A stretch of DNA of 52,153 bases, taken from Cudoniella acicularis. Taxonomy: Eukaryota > Ascomycota > Leotiomycetes > Helotiales > Helotiaceae. Positions 23,030 through 34,863 of this stretch are shown here, in pieces (the first letter of the stretch is position 1; every line of letters begins with the position of its first letter). Below the pieces are notes generated by a model that had not been told where the DNA came from, searched no databases, and saw only the letters and a program-made list of their open reading frames with translations. The position numbers and the translations under genes are program-made. The DNA is taken from contig JAAMPI010000204.1 in NCBI GenBank assembly GCA_013054445.1, positions 1 through 52,153 of the forward strand, read 5' to 3'.

Positions 23030-24185
23030 TCATACGTTGTTGAGATTCTCTGGCTTCCTCAACTTTTGTCTACTGTCAACTGTGTCATCGAGGATCCGAG
23101 GATCCATCTGAGCGCATACTTGGTGATTTCCAAGTATGACGTGACCGTTCTCGAGGCTTGTTTGAAGGAGGGGACCTTTCAGGCGGATCCACTCTTCTCC
23201 TTCTTTCGATACTATCGTAGTATCTTTGGCATCATCAAAGATGCTTATTAATTCGGTGCAAAGGTTGACGATCTTGGTAGAGGGATGCTTCATGATATTA
23301 CCATCAAGTGACGCCCAAGACCAAGAAGGAGCCCGGTATTGATTAGGGAGGCTTGGCTCGACTTCGTTCTCGTATAGTAAATAATGCGGTTGCCATAACA
23401 GATCGTCGAGCAAAGATTCCTTCCACAGCCCTGCTCTATATGATTTCCTGGTAGTTGTCCCATATAATGCTGCAGGCCCTGCCAAAGCCGGTAATTTGTC
23501 GCTTTCCTCGGTCATCAAGCGATAAGATGCGTTCTTGCAACGTCCATACACGTTTGTACAGTGGTTCGTCCTCTAGGCCAACGTTCGATCCCGACTCTTC
23601 CTGATTTGTTTTCCTGGGGAGGCCATGATGCACATCTGAACCAAGAGCTGCCGATATGGTCAAGAAAGCGCCGTCATAGACATTAGCTGTCTTGGTTGAT
23701 TCTGCTTTCCAATCGTCTGGAGAATCTTGGATGATGCGTAGAGCGTTCACCCAAAGATATCTTATTCCCAGAGCTCTTGTGACCTCTATAACATCCTTGA
23801 TGGTTTGTGGTAGTTCCGCCCAGGGAATTTGGTCCTCCATAGCGGCGAGGGTGCCTCGCGTAGTCGTAAAGTTCTCCTTCCCCCAACAATAGCTAAGTGC
23901 AATGTATTTGCCGTTCGGGTGCCAGTCTGCAGGTTTCGAGCCGTCTTGAACATATACAGTAACGAGCAGCCGTGGTTCCATAGATCCGTCAGAAGGCCCA
24001 ACGTCAATCACTCGGGTTGGCAGACTAGTGTCGGATTGAAGGGAGCAATGAAGACCGATTGTGCGGTTCTCGGAACAGATTTTCATTTGGCGTTTTACAA
24101 ATTCTACTGCAGATTTGAACTTCATACCTGAGGATCGTGAGGAATATTTATTTCCGCATTCTTCGGCCGGGATGAATGGGTGCAT
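23030..24185 (-). pseudogene. broken HET-domain gene
   Basis: HET domains act in heterokaryon incompatibility, a fungal self/non-self response. The first frame (24185 to about 23530) carries the hallmark blocks YIALSYCWG, LGIRYLWVNALRIIQDS and YKRVWTLQER. It then runs on for 28 unrelated residues to a stop at 23436. A second frame (about 23530 to 23030) carries the block usually found some 60-100 residues later, ASYRLMTEESDKLPALAGPA, then YRAGLWKESLLDDLLW and YRAPSWSWASLDG. The intervening segment is missing and the frame changes at the same place, which suggests an internal deletion. The usual LWVDALCIIQDS reads LWVNALRIIQDS, so the first half has also drifted. A short intron cannot explain the missing block. 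Confidence 0.8.
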
Positions 24186-24535
24186 GAAAGAGTACTAAAG
24201 TTATGTATTTCAGCTTAATCTTGGATGCGACTAAAAACCTTTACTTGACAGGTGACCTTCTGCAGATGAGACATCCCCAATTGGGCATAGTTGAACGCCA
24301 TCACAGTCAGTCCAAACCTTTGCATCTACCATCCTCGATGGGCCTACCCTGTTACATGTCCCGCAGTAGCAGCAGTATTCAGCCATCTATCCGTTCATAA
24401 ATTAATGCGAGCCGCTTGGGGCGTTAGCAATGTTGTGAGTAGATTTGTATAAATTTGAAATATTTCAATAGATAATTACTACAACCATTCCGCAACTAAA
24501 AAATTCCAAGCCCTGGAGATGGATCCCTAAAGGAA
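24186..24535. other. spacer without a gene
   Basis: About 350 bases between the HET relic and the end of the AAA gene. I see nothing in it. Confidence 0.5.
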
Positions 24536-27500
24536 CTACCTCATTCCCTTGTCCCTTGCAATTTCATCATCTGTTATCCCCTCACTAACCTCCCGCAAAT
24601 ATCTCTCAAATTTCCCTGCAACCTTGATAACGTGCCTCAGATGTACGAATTCCATCTTCTTCTTCTTGTGCAAGGCCAGCTGACGCGCTGTCGTAAGCGC
24701 ATTTCGAATTTCTCTTCCATTAAGCTCTAGTGCTGCCAGCTCTTCAACATGTTTGAACAAATTTGTCGTATCAACCGCATCAGAATCTGTCTGTGCTAGA
24801 CTGGTGATGAAATTCTTCCAGATTTTAGAACGTTGTTGGCGCGTGAGGTTCTCATAATGAAGTGCGAGCTGAATACGTGATTTGAAAGCTTCATCGAAAG
24901 TGCCGACACGGTTGGACGTTAGTATAAGGATTCCTATCGAAGTTAGTGAAGGGGAAAGCTCTATATTTTTGCGTATTCACCGTCGTAGTATTCTAGGACG
25001 CGGAGAAACACAGAGACAAGTGCGTTCCTTTGGAGGTCTGCAAGGGTTCGCTGCTCTAGGAAAACGTCTGCTTCGTCCAGAAGTACCACTGGAGCTTAAT
25101 TAGCACAAGAATAATATAATATTTGGGGCAATACATACCACATTTCCACATTTTACCAAGATTCAGGACGACTTCTAAGTACTTCTATAACTTAGCATGT
25201 GCTCGAAATATTTTATGAGTATTTACCTTCTCCACATCCATTGGGTTCGTTCCGATATCTCCACATGTAACACGGTACAAAGGCTTTTCTGAAATTTCTG
25301 CGACACTGGATGTTCTGCTGTTAGCATATGAAAGTTCGTAATATTAGAGGTGTATCACCTTTCTGCAGTGAGTGTTTTCCCGGTACCTGGGCCTCTGTTT
25401 GAATTCAGCTATGCAGTCAAAATACATGAGCACTTGGCAATGCAACATACCCGTGAAGTAAAATGATCAATCCGTTGCCCTTGCCCGCCATCATGTCGGT
25501 TGATTTCTCGGCTTCGATTTTGTTAGTGACCAAGGCTATGATGAGTTCCTTAGTATCATCATCAATAACCAAATTCTCGAACGATTCGCGATTCCACTCG
25601 ACTGGTCGAATCAAGTCCACATGAAGGTTGACTAGAGCTAAAGATTAGCAAACGCTTTCTCTTGGTGGACTCAGTGACATCACCCCATTTCTTTTCTTGC
25701 ATGTGGAAACCGTAGACGTTAGGTGGAAGTAGTTGCAGAAAATCGCCTTCCGGTGGTTCGACCATGTCTTTCAGTTGGATTTCAAAAGAACTCTCTTGAG
25801 GATTGTTGGAGGGAAAGTTTTTTTCAGGGTGCATTTGTCGAAAAGCTGTAATATCCACCATGAACCGTTGGTCTGTCTACAGGGTTTTGAAGGAGTTAGC
25901 TCTCATCAAGTGGTACATGCGCCATCTATTTAGTCTCTGTGAACTTACGTAGATTTGTCCTCCCGTGTAATCCTTTCCAGTGTAAGTAATGTAGTTCTGC
26001 TTTCGACAACTCCAAAACTTCTTTCCACGTTCTCTGAGGGCCTTCTCGGTACCACCCTGGGCAAAGCGTAGAGGGTAAACTCCTAGATCCTGTATCTTCA
26101 TGACTTCCCGTCTCGTCGCTTGAGAAGAGGAGTTTGCTGACGGGTGGGCTTTAAAGCTGACACTGAGACTTGAGTTGTTTTTCTGAAAATTGCCGTTGTA
26201 TATCCATGTCTCCACAGGAATCCTCCATGTGATTTTCGTGTAATCGGTCTCCGATGCTGGCTGTGGTTGGATATCACCAATTTGGTTGTACGCCCTAATC
26301 CCTTCATGCGTAGTTGTGATCACTGTTGCCATGGGATGAAACAGGTAAGGGATGTATTGCGCTGTAACAAGGCCTTTGCTGAACAAAGCATCTACTTTCT
26401 CATACTCTTCGCGAGTGCTTTTCTGAATATAATTAAGGAAAGCAACCATTTCGTTGGATTCTTGAGCTCTAAGCCGACTTCTGGACTCAAAAAAATCCCG
26501 TTCCCGGTAAAAGAAAAGATATGGATACAGAACTTCGTCTGTTGTGTTGAAATGTAGCAGATATTTGGTAGCATGTGGATGGTCCGCGACTAAGCTGTTT
26601 AACTGGTTACAAAGATCTTGCGATAAAAGTTTTATAGAACCTTGATGTTGTCGCTTGTTGCCAGGGTGGGAGTTGCTCTGCTTCGTGTGTCTCGCAACAC
26701 ATTTGTAATCCCAGAAAACTACAAATGGACTTGACTGTCGCTCCAAAAATATAGAGAGATCGGATATGATATGATAACCCCTCAAATGTGAACCACCGCA
26801 TCCTCTGTCCCTGGTGTACACGGGTGCATCCGTTGAGATCATAATGGTATTGTTGCCGTCGCAGTTTACCCTGTGCAGAATCGCAGTGTCTGAGCATGAA
26901 ATCAACAGATCATTCTCTTCTCGTAATTTTTGAGTTAAACCAGCTAGTCTTCGGAGTTGAGTCATCAGCTCTTGGCGAGATATAGTCTCATGATCTGCCT
27001 CCGAAATGAGCTTGAGCTGAATATCAAGGTCTGTCCTCAAGGCACCGGTCCCATCATCACGAGTTACCGTAGCTTTATTAAAGTTCTGCACAGAAGTTGG
27101 CTGCTCCAGATGGCCATGCCCAGATTCGGAGTCAACTTGTGAAGAATCCACGTCTTCCCGAATATCAAAGGTCTGTAGATCTTGAGGATTGTCGTCCATG
27201 TTGCTAAATAATTTTCCGGATTTGCCACCCGTATAGTAGCGTCTGGTAGGAAACAGTTCATTCTCCTATAAAGAGTTAATCATAATCAACGACGTTTGTA
27301 GAAAAGTACAAGTACCTACAGAATCGCTTATTTGTGACCCCTCATGAGTATCCGAGCCAGCATTACCATTTTCCTCGTATGTATCATCGATCGCTTCATA
27401 ATTTCGTCACTTCGGTATCTGGATGTATCAGGAGCAGAGACTCACATTGATCAGCCTGAGAAACGACTGTGGGGTCATTGCTCTCCGGGGAAGATTCTCG

Positions 27501-28052
27501 TTCAGAATCCTTGTCTCGACTCGGAACGTCCTCTTGGCTGTGTAGAGTCGATCCTTTGGTTGATTGCAGGAATTCCATAAAATTTATCAATGCCAAAAAT
27601 GTCCTCTGCGATTTACCGGCAGTCTCATCTTGAGAAATGGTTGGCATTATAATTGCGGTTTTATGGACGTTGAGGCTGGCAATTGCTGCTGCTGCTGAAT
27701 CGTCGAAGGCTTGCTGTGCTTGAGCTGCAGATGTTGGCAAGAACTGGTTGAAGTCTTCGAGAAGATCTGGCTGTGACTCAAATAGCAGGGTTACATCTCT
27801 GTAAACCTGTTGAATTGGACAGTTTTCTCTTTGGTATGTCTGGAGGATTTCTAGAAATCTTCGATATACTTCAGGATTTTCTTGAAAACGATTCTGCTTG
27901 ATGTCAACAATTGACGCTTAACGGTTTCCGTGTCACGACACTCATACCTTTATCTTATTTACATAACTTAATGCGTGGTTGAATTCCACAGGTCCCCTAG
28001 ATTCGACCGGACCCTGCTGTGGATCTGCGTTCTGGGCCTTTTTAGTTGGCAT
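24536..28052 (-). CDS. PAH (Sin3-type) - DUF7025 - AAA ATPase fusion
   Basis: Eleven exons can be joined in one frame: 27948-28052, 27446-27893, 27320-27393, 25949-27265, 25684-25876, 25451-25637, 25359-25394, 25227-25305, 25139-25184, 24981-25088 and 24536-24933, giving 996 residues. Residues 22-88 match a paired amphipathic helix of Sin3: ALSYVNKIKNRF, NPEVYRRFLEILQTY and PDLLEDFNQFLP. A disordered linker follows. Exon 4 carries a region like DUF7025 (EEYEKVDALFSKG, VYPLRFAQGGTEKALRERG). The AAA core has Walker A GGPGTGKT across the sixth intron (about 774-781), Walker B VVLLDEADVFLEQR (about 829), sensor ILTSNRVGTFDEAFKSRI and the lid LEALNGREIRN-like segment ELNGREIRNALTTARQLAL. The AAA/DUF7025 family is widespread in Pezizomycotina and of unknown function. 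The PAH extension is the novelty. The linking intron (27394-27445) uses an AAG acceptor. The alternative is two genes: a PAH protein ending at 27396 and an AAA gene starting at 27199. Confidence 0.72.
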
Positions 28053-28614
28053 CCCTTGAACACCTGACAGTGAACGCGTGCTGTACAGTCAGACAGTCAG
28101 AAAGAATACATTCGAGCTTATAACGCGTTGGAGATATTATGGGGGGCTCCGGCCAGGCAGCCTGGCTGTCGAGTTCAAGGAACTGTGCAGCGATAGTCGA
28201 CGCGATTTCAGCCGGTCATCTCCTGCGCAAGCTTCTTAATGGACGCGAGACCTGTAGTTAGCTGGCTTTTGTTGATAGGAGTAGGGTAACCAAGTAAATA
28301 ATATGATCTCGAGCAAAAGGGCGTTTAGCCTTATATAAATTGTACAAAGTGGTTGGCAGCAGGCTGGCCTGCATAATCACAAGATGTGGAAGCTTCACGG
28401 AGCTGCGAGCTGCGAGCCAACGCACTGCTTCGCCACAGCTGCAGTGCAACCCATAAACTCCATAACCCTGCCTATTGGCTGGTTGTGCCCCGCACGCAGA
28501 ATTAGACTACAGCGGGACGAGGCACTTAAAAGTCTTGCTTGATGATAAGTTTCCACCCTTCTCATTTTCTATCTCCTCGTGTGGGGCAACAGAGGAACTG
28601 CTAATTTAGTGAGA
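28053..28614. promoter_or_regulatory. divergent promoter region between PAH-AAA and DUF7708 genes
   Basis: These 562 bases separate the start codons of two genes that point away from each other, so they probably share regulatory sequence. Short repeats occur (gacagtcagacagtcag near 28088, and ctgcgagctgcgagcc near 28402). I could not assign a binding site. Confidence 0.45.
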
Positions 28615-30653
28615 ATGAACCTAGAAAGCTTGCAGAAAGGGGAGTCGGAAAAACGAACCTTGATTGCCAGTTGGTACTCTGGCCCCACTGATTCAAGGTA
28701 ACGCGGCTAACGCCCTCTGCCCTCCGGAAACCCCAACTCTTTTGCAAGTTCCTGGCTAACAGGTCAATCTAAATTTCATAGTTCTCTTGCTCCATTACAA
28801 GATGCCTACGAGAAAGCAGTCGAGTATTTCAAGACAAACTTGACAAAGGATGAGTGTAAAAGACTTTGGATTGACAGTAAATCAAGCCTTTCAGATGTCC
28901 AAAAAGCAGTTCAAGAGGCAAGAGAAACATACGAAGGGTCGAAGAAAAGTAAAGCGCGCCTATGGCTTTCAAGGCTTTCCTCTAGAGTTATGTACTACAG
29001 TGATATAATGAGTTAGAGTTCACTCTGTAGTCGGAACTCCCGGCTTACGCTTTACAGACACCCTTTCTGAGCATCATCCCGAATATGTATCGCTAGTTTG
29101 GGGAGCCATGAAATTCTTGCTCGTGGTGAGTTCAACTCCCTTCTGAAACATATCATCCCTCAATGAACAATCGTGATTCCGTCGTGGAAAGGCCTCTTCA
29201 GTTCATGATGCACTTACACATTTATTTAGGTGTTTCTCAACCAAGAGGAATTAATCACAGAATTGTCTAAAGCGCTTTCTAGCATTGCTGATGCCTTGCC
29301 CCGCGCCAAAATCCACACCATTCTTTACCCGACAGAAATGATGAAGCATACAGTGGCTATGCTGTATGCATGCGTTATCCGATTTTTGCATCGAGCGATG
29401 TGCTGGTACAAGGAAGGCAAGCTTAAACATATGGTTTCGGCATTCACACGACCTGCGAGTCTTCGATTTAAAGACTTGGTGGAGGAGATTTCAGAGCTCT
29501 CCAATCGAGCCGACAAGTTAGCAGCTGCCTCTGCTCATGCTGAGCTGAGGGATTTGCACGCGACACATTCTGCCACGAAAGTTACAGTTAATGAACTCCA
29601 TGACAATTTAAAAACCTGGACATCCCAGACCTCTATATTGGACGAGTTGAATGAAGTGAAAAGAGAACAACAATTGAGTCGACATTTAATAGCTCAGATG
29701 GAAGAGCGAATCTTAGGTAACGAAAATCATAATATCGTACAGTTTAACCAAGTTTCGCTGACTGAAATTTAGCCAGGCTTGAATACCACCACGGAATTCA
29801 CACATCTCGCTATATTGATACGAATCGGCAAATCTACGATCTGCAGTATTCTCAAATCCTTGCATCAGTAGCATCAACAAGCAGTCTTTTAAGCCCGAAT
29901 GCGGCCTTGAAGCACTGTAGATCCATGCGAAAGCACAGAAGATTATACGGAGTGCCTGACCTCGAAGTGAAGCACGCCACGCCTTTACTTCAAGGATGGG
30001 CATCAAGAGAGTGTTCATCTATCATCCTCATCAAAGGCAGCCTCACCTTGAAGAACATAACGAAGGATCTCGCAACCGACGTCGTAGACCTCATTCTCAA
30101 ATCGAAAACAGCTGTAGTCTGGGTTTTGAACTCACCTAGAGCTGTCCCTGCGAAGGAGCCACCCGCCATCGAGGTTCTGAAGCAACTTGTGCTACAAGTA
30201 ATGCAACTAAACACAAATCTTATGAACGAGCGCTCACTAGGCATAAGTGCGACTTGTTTCCAATCCGCCAAGACAGAGAAGGACTGGTTTGATCTTCTCG
30301 GATCTGTTATGGCTGGTATTACTCGCCTCTTTATCATTGTTGACATCGAGGCCTCCAGAACTCGCTCGAAAGGCTCTTCAACCTGGCCAGCTGCATTTCT
30401 ATCTTTATTCCAAAAATTGTCCGCGCGCAATATAAAATGCGTTGTGAAGGTCGCTCTGGTATATTACCAAGGGGATGTGACGGTCCCAGGGAAGGCAAAA
30501 AAGAATGTGAATATAGTCTCCATAGGGAAACATGGCAGCATTGCGTCTCATGCCGGGATACGGAGTGCTAATGCTGTCCGTTCTGCTCGAGCCCCTCGAA
30601 GCAGAGGTTCGCTTGCGCTACAGATACGATCAGGAGATGCACATACATTGTAA
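28615..30653 (+). CDS. DUF7708-domain protein with degenerate NTPase-like C-terminus
   Basis: Five exons (28615-28697, 28782-29011, 29058-29125, 29230-29716, 29773-30653) give 582 residues, with every junction in frame. The N-terminal half matches the DUF7708 pattern found at the front of many fungal STAND/NLR-like proteins: LAPLQDAYEKAVEYF, then HHPEYVSLVWGAMKFLLVV across an intron, then a helical region with ALPRAKIHTILYPTEMMKH and RFLHRAMCWYKEGK. A helical stretch near ELNEVKREQQLSRHLIAQ follows. The C-terminal half resembles the opening of a NACHT-like NTPase: SSIILIKGSLTLKNITKD sits where a P-loop is expected but has no GKT/GKS, then VVWVLNSPRA, then LFIIVDIEA as a possible Walker B-like strand. 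It ends before the usual repeats. It could be a truncated or regulatory family member. Function is unknown. Confidence 0.72.
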
Positions 30654-31380
30654 AGGTAGCAAAATGTGGATAACTCGTAGCTCTTCGGTCTTGTCAAATT
30701 AAATTTGGTTTGGAAAGTGGCGTTCCGAGAGTCTAGACCCGAACACCTGAAGCTCCTGAAAGAGAACGGCACGTGGAAAGTGGGTCCCGCCGCAAGATTT
30801 TAATGCTTCTATATTCATTGAGATATATAACGATGCACGTCCCAGAAAGTAGGTTGTTGAGTGCTTATAGGGGCAGATGCTCATCTACGAAGCGGATAGA
30901 AGGAGATATCGGAAGGGGAGGACAAATTCTTTAAAGTGGACCGTGGATCCTCTTTCGAATATCGAAGATTATAAAAGCAAAGTTAATTCAACAAAAATAA
31001 CTTTGATATTTCCGCTTGGAAGAGGATCAAAATTATAATTCATACAAGTGAAAGTTGCGGGATCGGAATGTTGTTGAGAAAAGTTTGGCGTTCGTTGAAT
31101 ATTGGTGGTGGAGCACTAGCTCGGGAAAACACCCCAGGAGACCAAAGCTACCCATTGTGTCAAATCCTTGACACCTCAGGTGAACTGCTCGACAGGAGGA
31201 AAACGGAACATTGCTTTGAAGATTTTCAATTCCATTTCATAAGCCGAAAAGAAACAGACACGAATTTTTTAAGACCCCGTTTCGACCAGCTCTAGTTCCA
31301 CCAGTCAGTATGTTCCGATAAGGACTCGAGTACAACTTACTAAACGGAAGGATGTCATTTGTACAATAAATACTATTTTC
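30654..31380. other. spacer without a gene
   Basis: Convergent 3' regions of the DUF7708 gene and nitrite reductase lie here. A 75-codon frame at 31068-31295 (+) has no recognisable features. Confidence 0.5.
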
Positions 31381-34300
31381 CTACCAATCAATTCTACCCG
31401 CCTCCTTCCCAGCAACAGCCCTCTCCGCCACCAAATCCTCCTTCCCCTTTCCATTGACAACCACACCTTTCTTCCCCTTCATACCGCTCATATCCCTCGA
31501 CTTCACATCATCGCCCTGCTTGATCTTCCACTTCTCAGTCCCAAGCACGCTATCCAGCTCTTCGACAGGCGGCAGCTTCACATACACCCAGCCATCGTCC
31601 CTTTCTTCGACTGGGAATGTCGCAATGTTGACTGTTTCGTCGTTGCCGCACTTACCGGCATCGTCTCCTCCTAATTCGTAGTTCTTCTTGTGGTAAGGAC
31701 ATGAGACCCACAGTTTTTTCTTGTCGCCTGAAAGATCTTCGCCGATGAGACCGTCGGATAGCACGAAGGCACGTTTGTGAGGACACATTTGTTGTGTGCA
31801 GTAGTATTTCCCTTTGACTTTGAAGATGGCGAGTTGTGTGTCTCCACGCTTGACGGCATTGCTGTCTCCAGTAGCGATATCTTTGAATTTCGAAGCTTCC
31901 ACGATAGGCTGCCAAGAAAGACTGGTCCATTGAGTACTTCTAAAGTCTTCCGTGACAGACTCGTTGACCCAATTGGCGGGGCGTGTCTGTTTACGTTCGA
32001 TGGTAGGCTCAATCATATCAATGATATTTTCCTGGGTGTTGGCGAACTGTTGAAATTGTTTTCTTCGCTCTGGGCTCTTCACTGCTTCCGTCCACTCACA
32101 AAAGTACGACGACACGAGCTCCTCCATCTGCTTCTCGAGTTCTGCGCATATACCTAGCTTATCCTCGAGGATGACTTGGCGTAAATACTTGATACCTCCG
32201 GGAAGAGCCTCAATCCACCTTGCAGTTCGCTGAAGCCTATCCGCCGTCCGGATATAGAAGCTGAGATAACGATCCAAAATCGGGATAACATCGTTCACCG
32301 GAACGTCGATAGCCAAAAGCTCGGAATGTCTCGGTTTCGCTCCCCCATTCCCTCCGACGAAGATATTGAACCCCCTTTCAGTGGCAATGAGACCGAAATC
32401 CTTATTTTGCGCCTCTGCACATTCTCGAACACAGCCGGAAACGGCACCTTTGAGCTTGTGTGGCGAGCGAATACTCTTGTATCGTTCCTCGATGCGGATT
32501 GCCATTCCAGTACTGTCACCAATTCCAAAGCGGCACCAGGAAGATCCGACGCAGCTTTTCACGGTTCTCAATGACTTGGCGTAGGCGTGGCCACTTTCGA
32601 GGCCAGCTTCGATGAGTTCAGTCCAGATATCGAGCAGATCCTGTTTTCTTGCACCGAACATATCAAGTCGTTGCCCTCCGGTAATCTTGCAGTACAAGTT
32701 ATACTTCTTGGCCACGCGAGCAATGGTTGCAAGCTTGTCAGGGGTGATTTCACCACCAGGAACTCGTGGCACAACTGAGAAAGTTCCATTGCGCTGGATA
32801 TTGGCCATGAATTTGTCGTTGGTATCTTGCAAGCCCCTTTGTTTCGGATCAATGATGTTCTTGTTGAAGAGAGACGAGAGGATGGACGCAATAGCTGGTT
32901 TGCAGATTTCGCAACCTGGCGAACCTGGCACGCCGCATTCTTGCATGATGTCTTCGAATGATTCCAGCTTTTTGACCATGACGATGTGGAAAAGCTCTGC
33001 GCGGGAGAAGGCGAGATGAGAGCACAAGAAATTCTTGATCTCGACACCCATATCAGCCATGGTTTTGTTGAAGATGGAGGTGACAAGGGGAACGCAGCCT
33101 CCGCAACCTGTGCCTGCCTTAGTGCACATTTTAATCTCGTTGACGGTCTTGCAAGTGCCATCTTTGATGGTTTTGGTGATGTCTCCTTTGGTCACGTTAT
33201 TACAGGAGCAGATCTGGGCGTCGTCTGGTCTAGAAAAGGTCAGCAGGGATTCAAGTAGGAGTATTTCAAAAATCTTACAGATCATTGGCATCGTCATCAC
33301 CCCCTGGCTTTCCGATGATCAGTTCTCCCGGTGTAACCTCTAGCTCCTTATGTTTTTTGGACATAGGAAGTAATTTGATGTAATCGTTTGTGTCGCCCAC
33401 CATCATACCACCAAGCAGATATTTCCCATCCTTCGTGAATATGTACTTCTTGTAGACATGGCTGAACGGATCTTTGTAGGTGAGAGACTTGACAAGAGTC
33501 TTCTCAATCTCCTTGTCCTGTCTTTTACCAGGCAGCCATGATGGGCCGAATTGGTCTGCAAAGGCGTCTCCAAAACTCGCAACTCCGATTCCAAGAAGCT
33601 TGAGCTTGGTGCTCATATCCGGAGGGGTAAGAGATCTCGGAGAATGAAATTTTGCTTCCGTAAGATTAAAAGCAAGAATGTCCGCCATTTCAACCCCGGG
33701 TCCATAAAGGCCATAGCACATATTAGCCCAGTTGGCGCATTCACCGATTGCGTAGATGCCTTCCTCGGAGGTTTGCAAATCGTCGCCAACAATGATGCCA
33801 CCATGAGGACCAACCTTGAGATTTGACTTTCGTGCCAGACCATCACGTGGAGAAACTCCAATCTACAATATCTGTTAGGCTCATGATATACAGCAGGTCT
33901 GGAGAGAGCTTACTGCGAAGCAGACACAAGCACCTTCTACTTTATCACCGTCCTTGAACTCTACACCGATCACACAATGGTTTTCATCGGTGAGAAGTTT
34001 GTTCACCATTTTACCAAGAATAAGATCCACGCCCAAGTCTCTGACCTGCTCCACGACCATGGCACCCCCTATTTGAATCAGTTTTAAATTTCAAAAAAGA
34101 GATGAATTTATTACCATCGGCATCAACCTGCCGCCCCAAAACGTATGGGAATGATTCGATCACTTTGATCTGGCCAAACTCCTCAAGATCCATCATCGCC
34201 TTTGCAGCCTCAAGTCCAAGTAGCCCGCCACCGACCACAACACCAGTAGTACCCTTCTTCGTGGCGGAAAATGCAATTAAATTTTGCAGATCTGTGATCG

Positions 34301-34863
34301 TCCGATACACAAATACACCCGTTGCGTCGTAACCAGGAATCGACCGTGGAAGAATTGCGTCGGATCCAGTAGCCAGAACTAGAATATCGTATTCAATCGT
34401 GTCTCCTTTCGAGGTCACCACAACCTTTTTCCCTGAATCAATTTCGGTGACGAGCGAATTGAGGTGATAGCTCAGTGACCCTTCCGGCATACCATCGTAC
34501 TAAAAAGAAATTAAGTAAATCTCGCCATTTAGATAATGAGTCTGGATGGACTGACCCATGCTTTTGGCTGCATGTACAATCTTTCCACGTCTCTGTGTTC
34601 GAAAAAGCTTGTGAGGCCAACTCTGTTGTATGCTAAATATGGCTCCTCGCCAATAGCAATAATATCGTACTCCCTTCGCTTCGCATCTAGTTTTAGAAGT
34701 TTTTCGCTGATTTCTTGTCAGACTGGCTCAAACGCGCGCATTGTATAATATCCAGAAAAACTCACATGAACATGATTCCAACCATTCCCAATCCAACAAC
34801 AACCACCTTTTTCCTTTTCCCGGCTTCATAGTCAGACACTGAGGGCGTTCCATTGTCCCCCAT
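31381..34863 (-). CDS. niiA: assimilatory nitrite reductase [NAD(P)H]
   Basis: The enzyme reduces nitrite to ammonium using NAD(P)H, FAD, an iron-sulphur cluster and sirohaem. Six exons (34766-34863, 34556-34706, 34115-34499, 33914-34068, 33279-33862, 31381-33229) give 1073 residues, as expected. The N-terminus has the FAD/NADH reductase fold: [27 protein letters not shown] and [15 protein letters not shown]-type [2Fe-2S] module follows at about 465 (CSCNNV and later GCGGC). The sirohaem/[4Fe-4S] domain has [15 protein letters not shown] (about 686) and [15 protein letters not shown] (about 728). A C-terminal Rieske-like domain has CPHKRAF and [10 protein letters not shown] (about 939 and 971). 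The start at 34863 opens directly into the dinucleotide-binding motif. Nitrate reductase and nitrate transporter genes, often clustered with it, are not in this window. A GATA site lies upstream. Confidence 0.95.

Noticed and set aside
25089..25100. AAG acceptor for exon 10 of the AAA gene
   Set aside because: A CAG acceptor six bases further gives the better family match KCVVLLDEAD in the same frame, so it was preferred.
28823..29230. Internal stops near 29016 as evidence that the DUF7708 gene is broken
   Set aside because: A 46-base intron (gttaga to acag, 29012-29057) removes them and restores the HHPEYVSLVWG block in frame.
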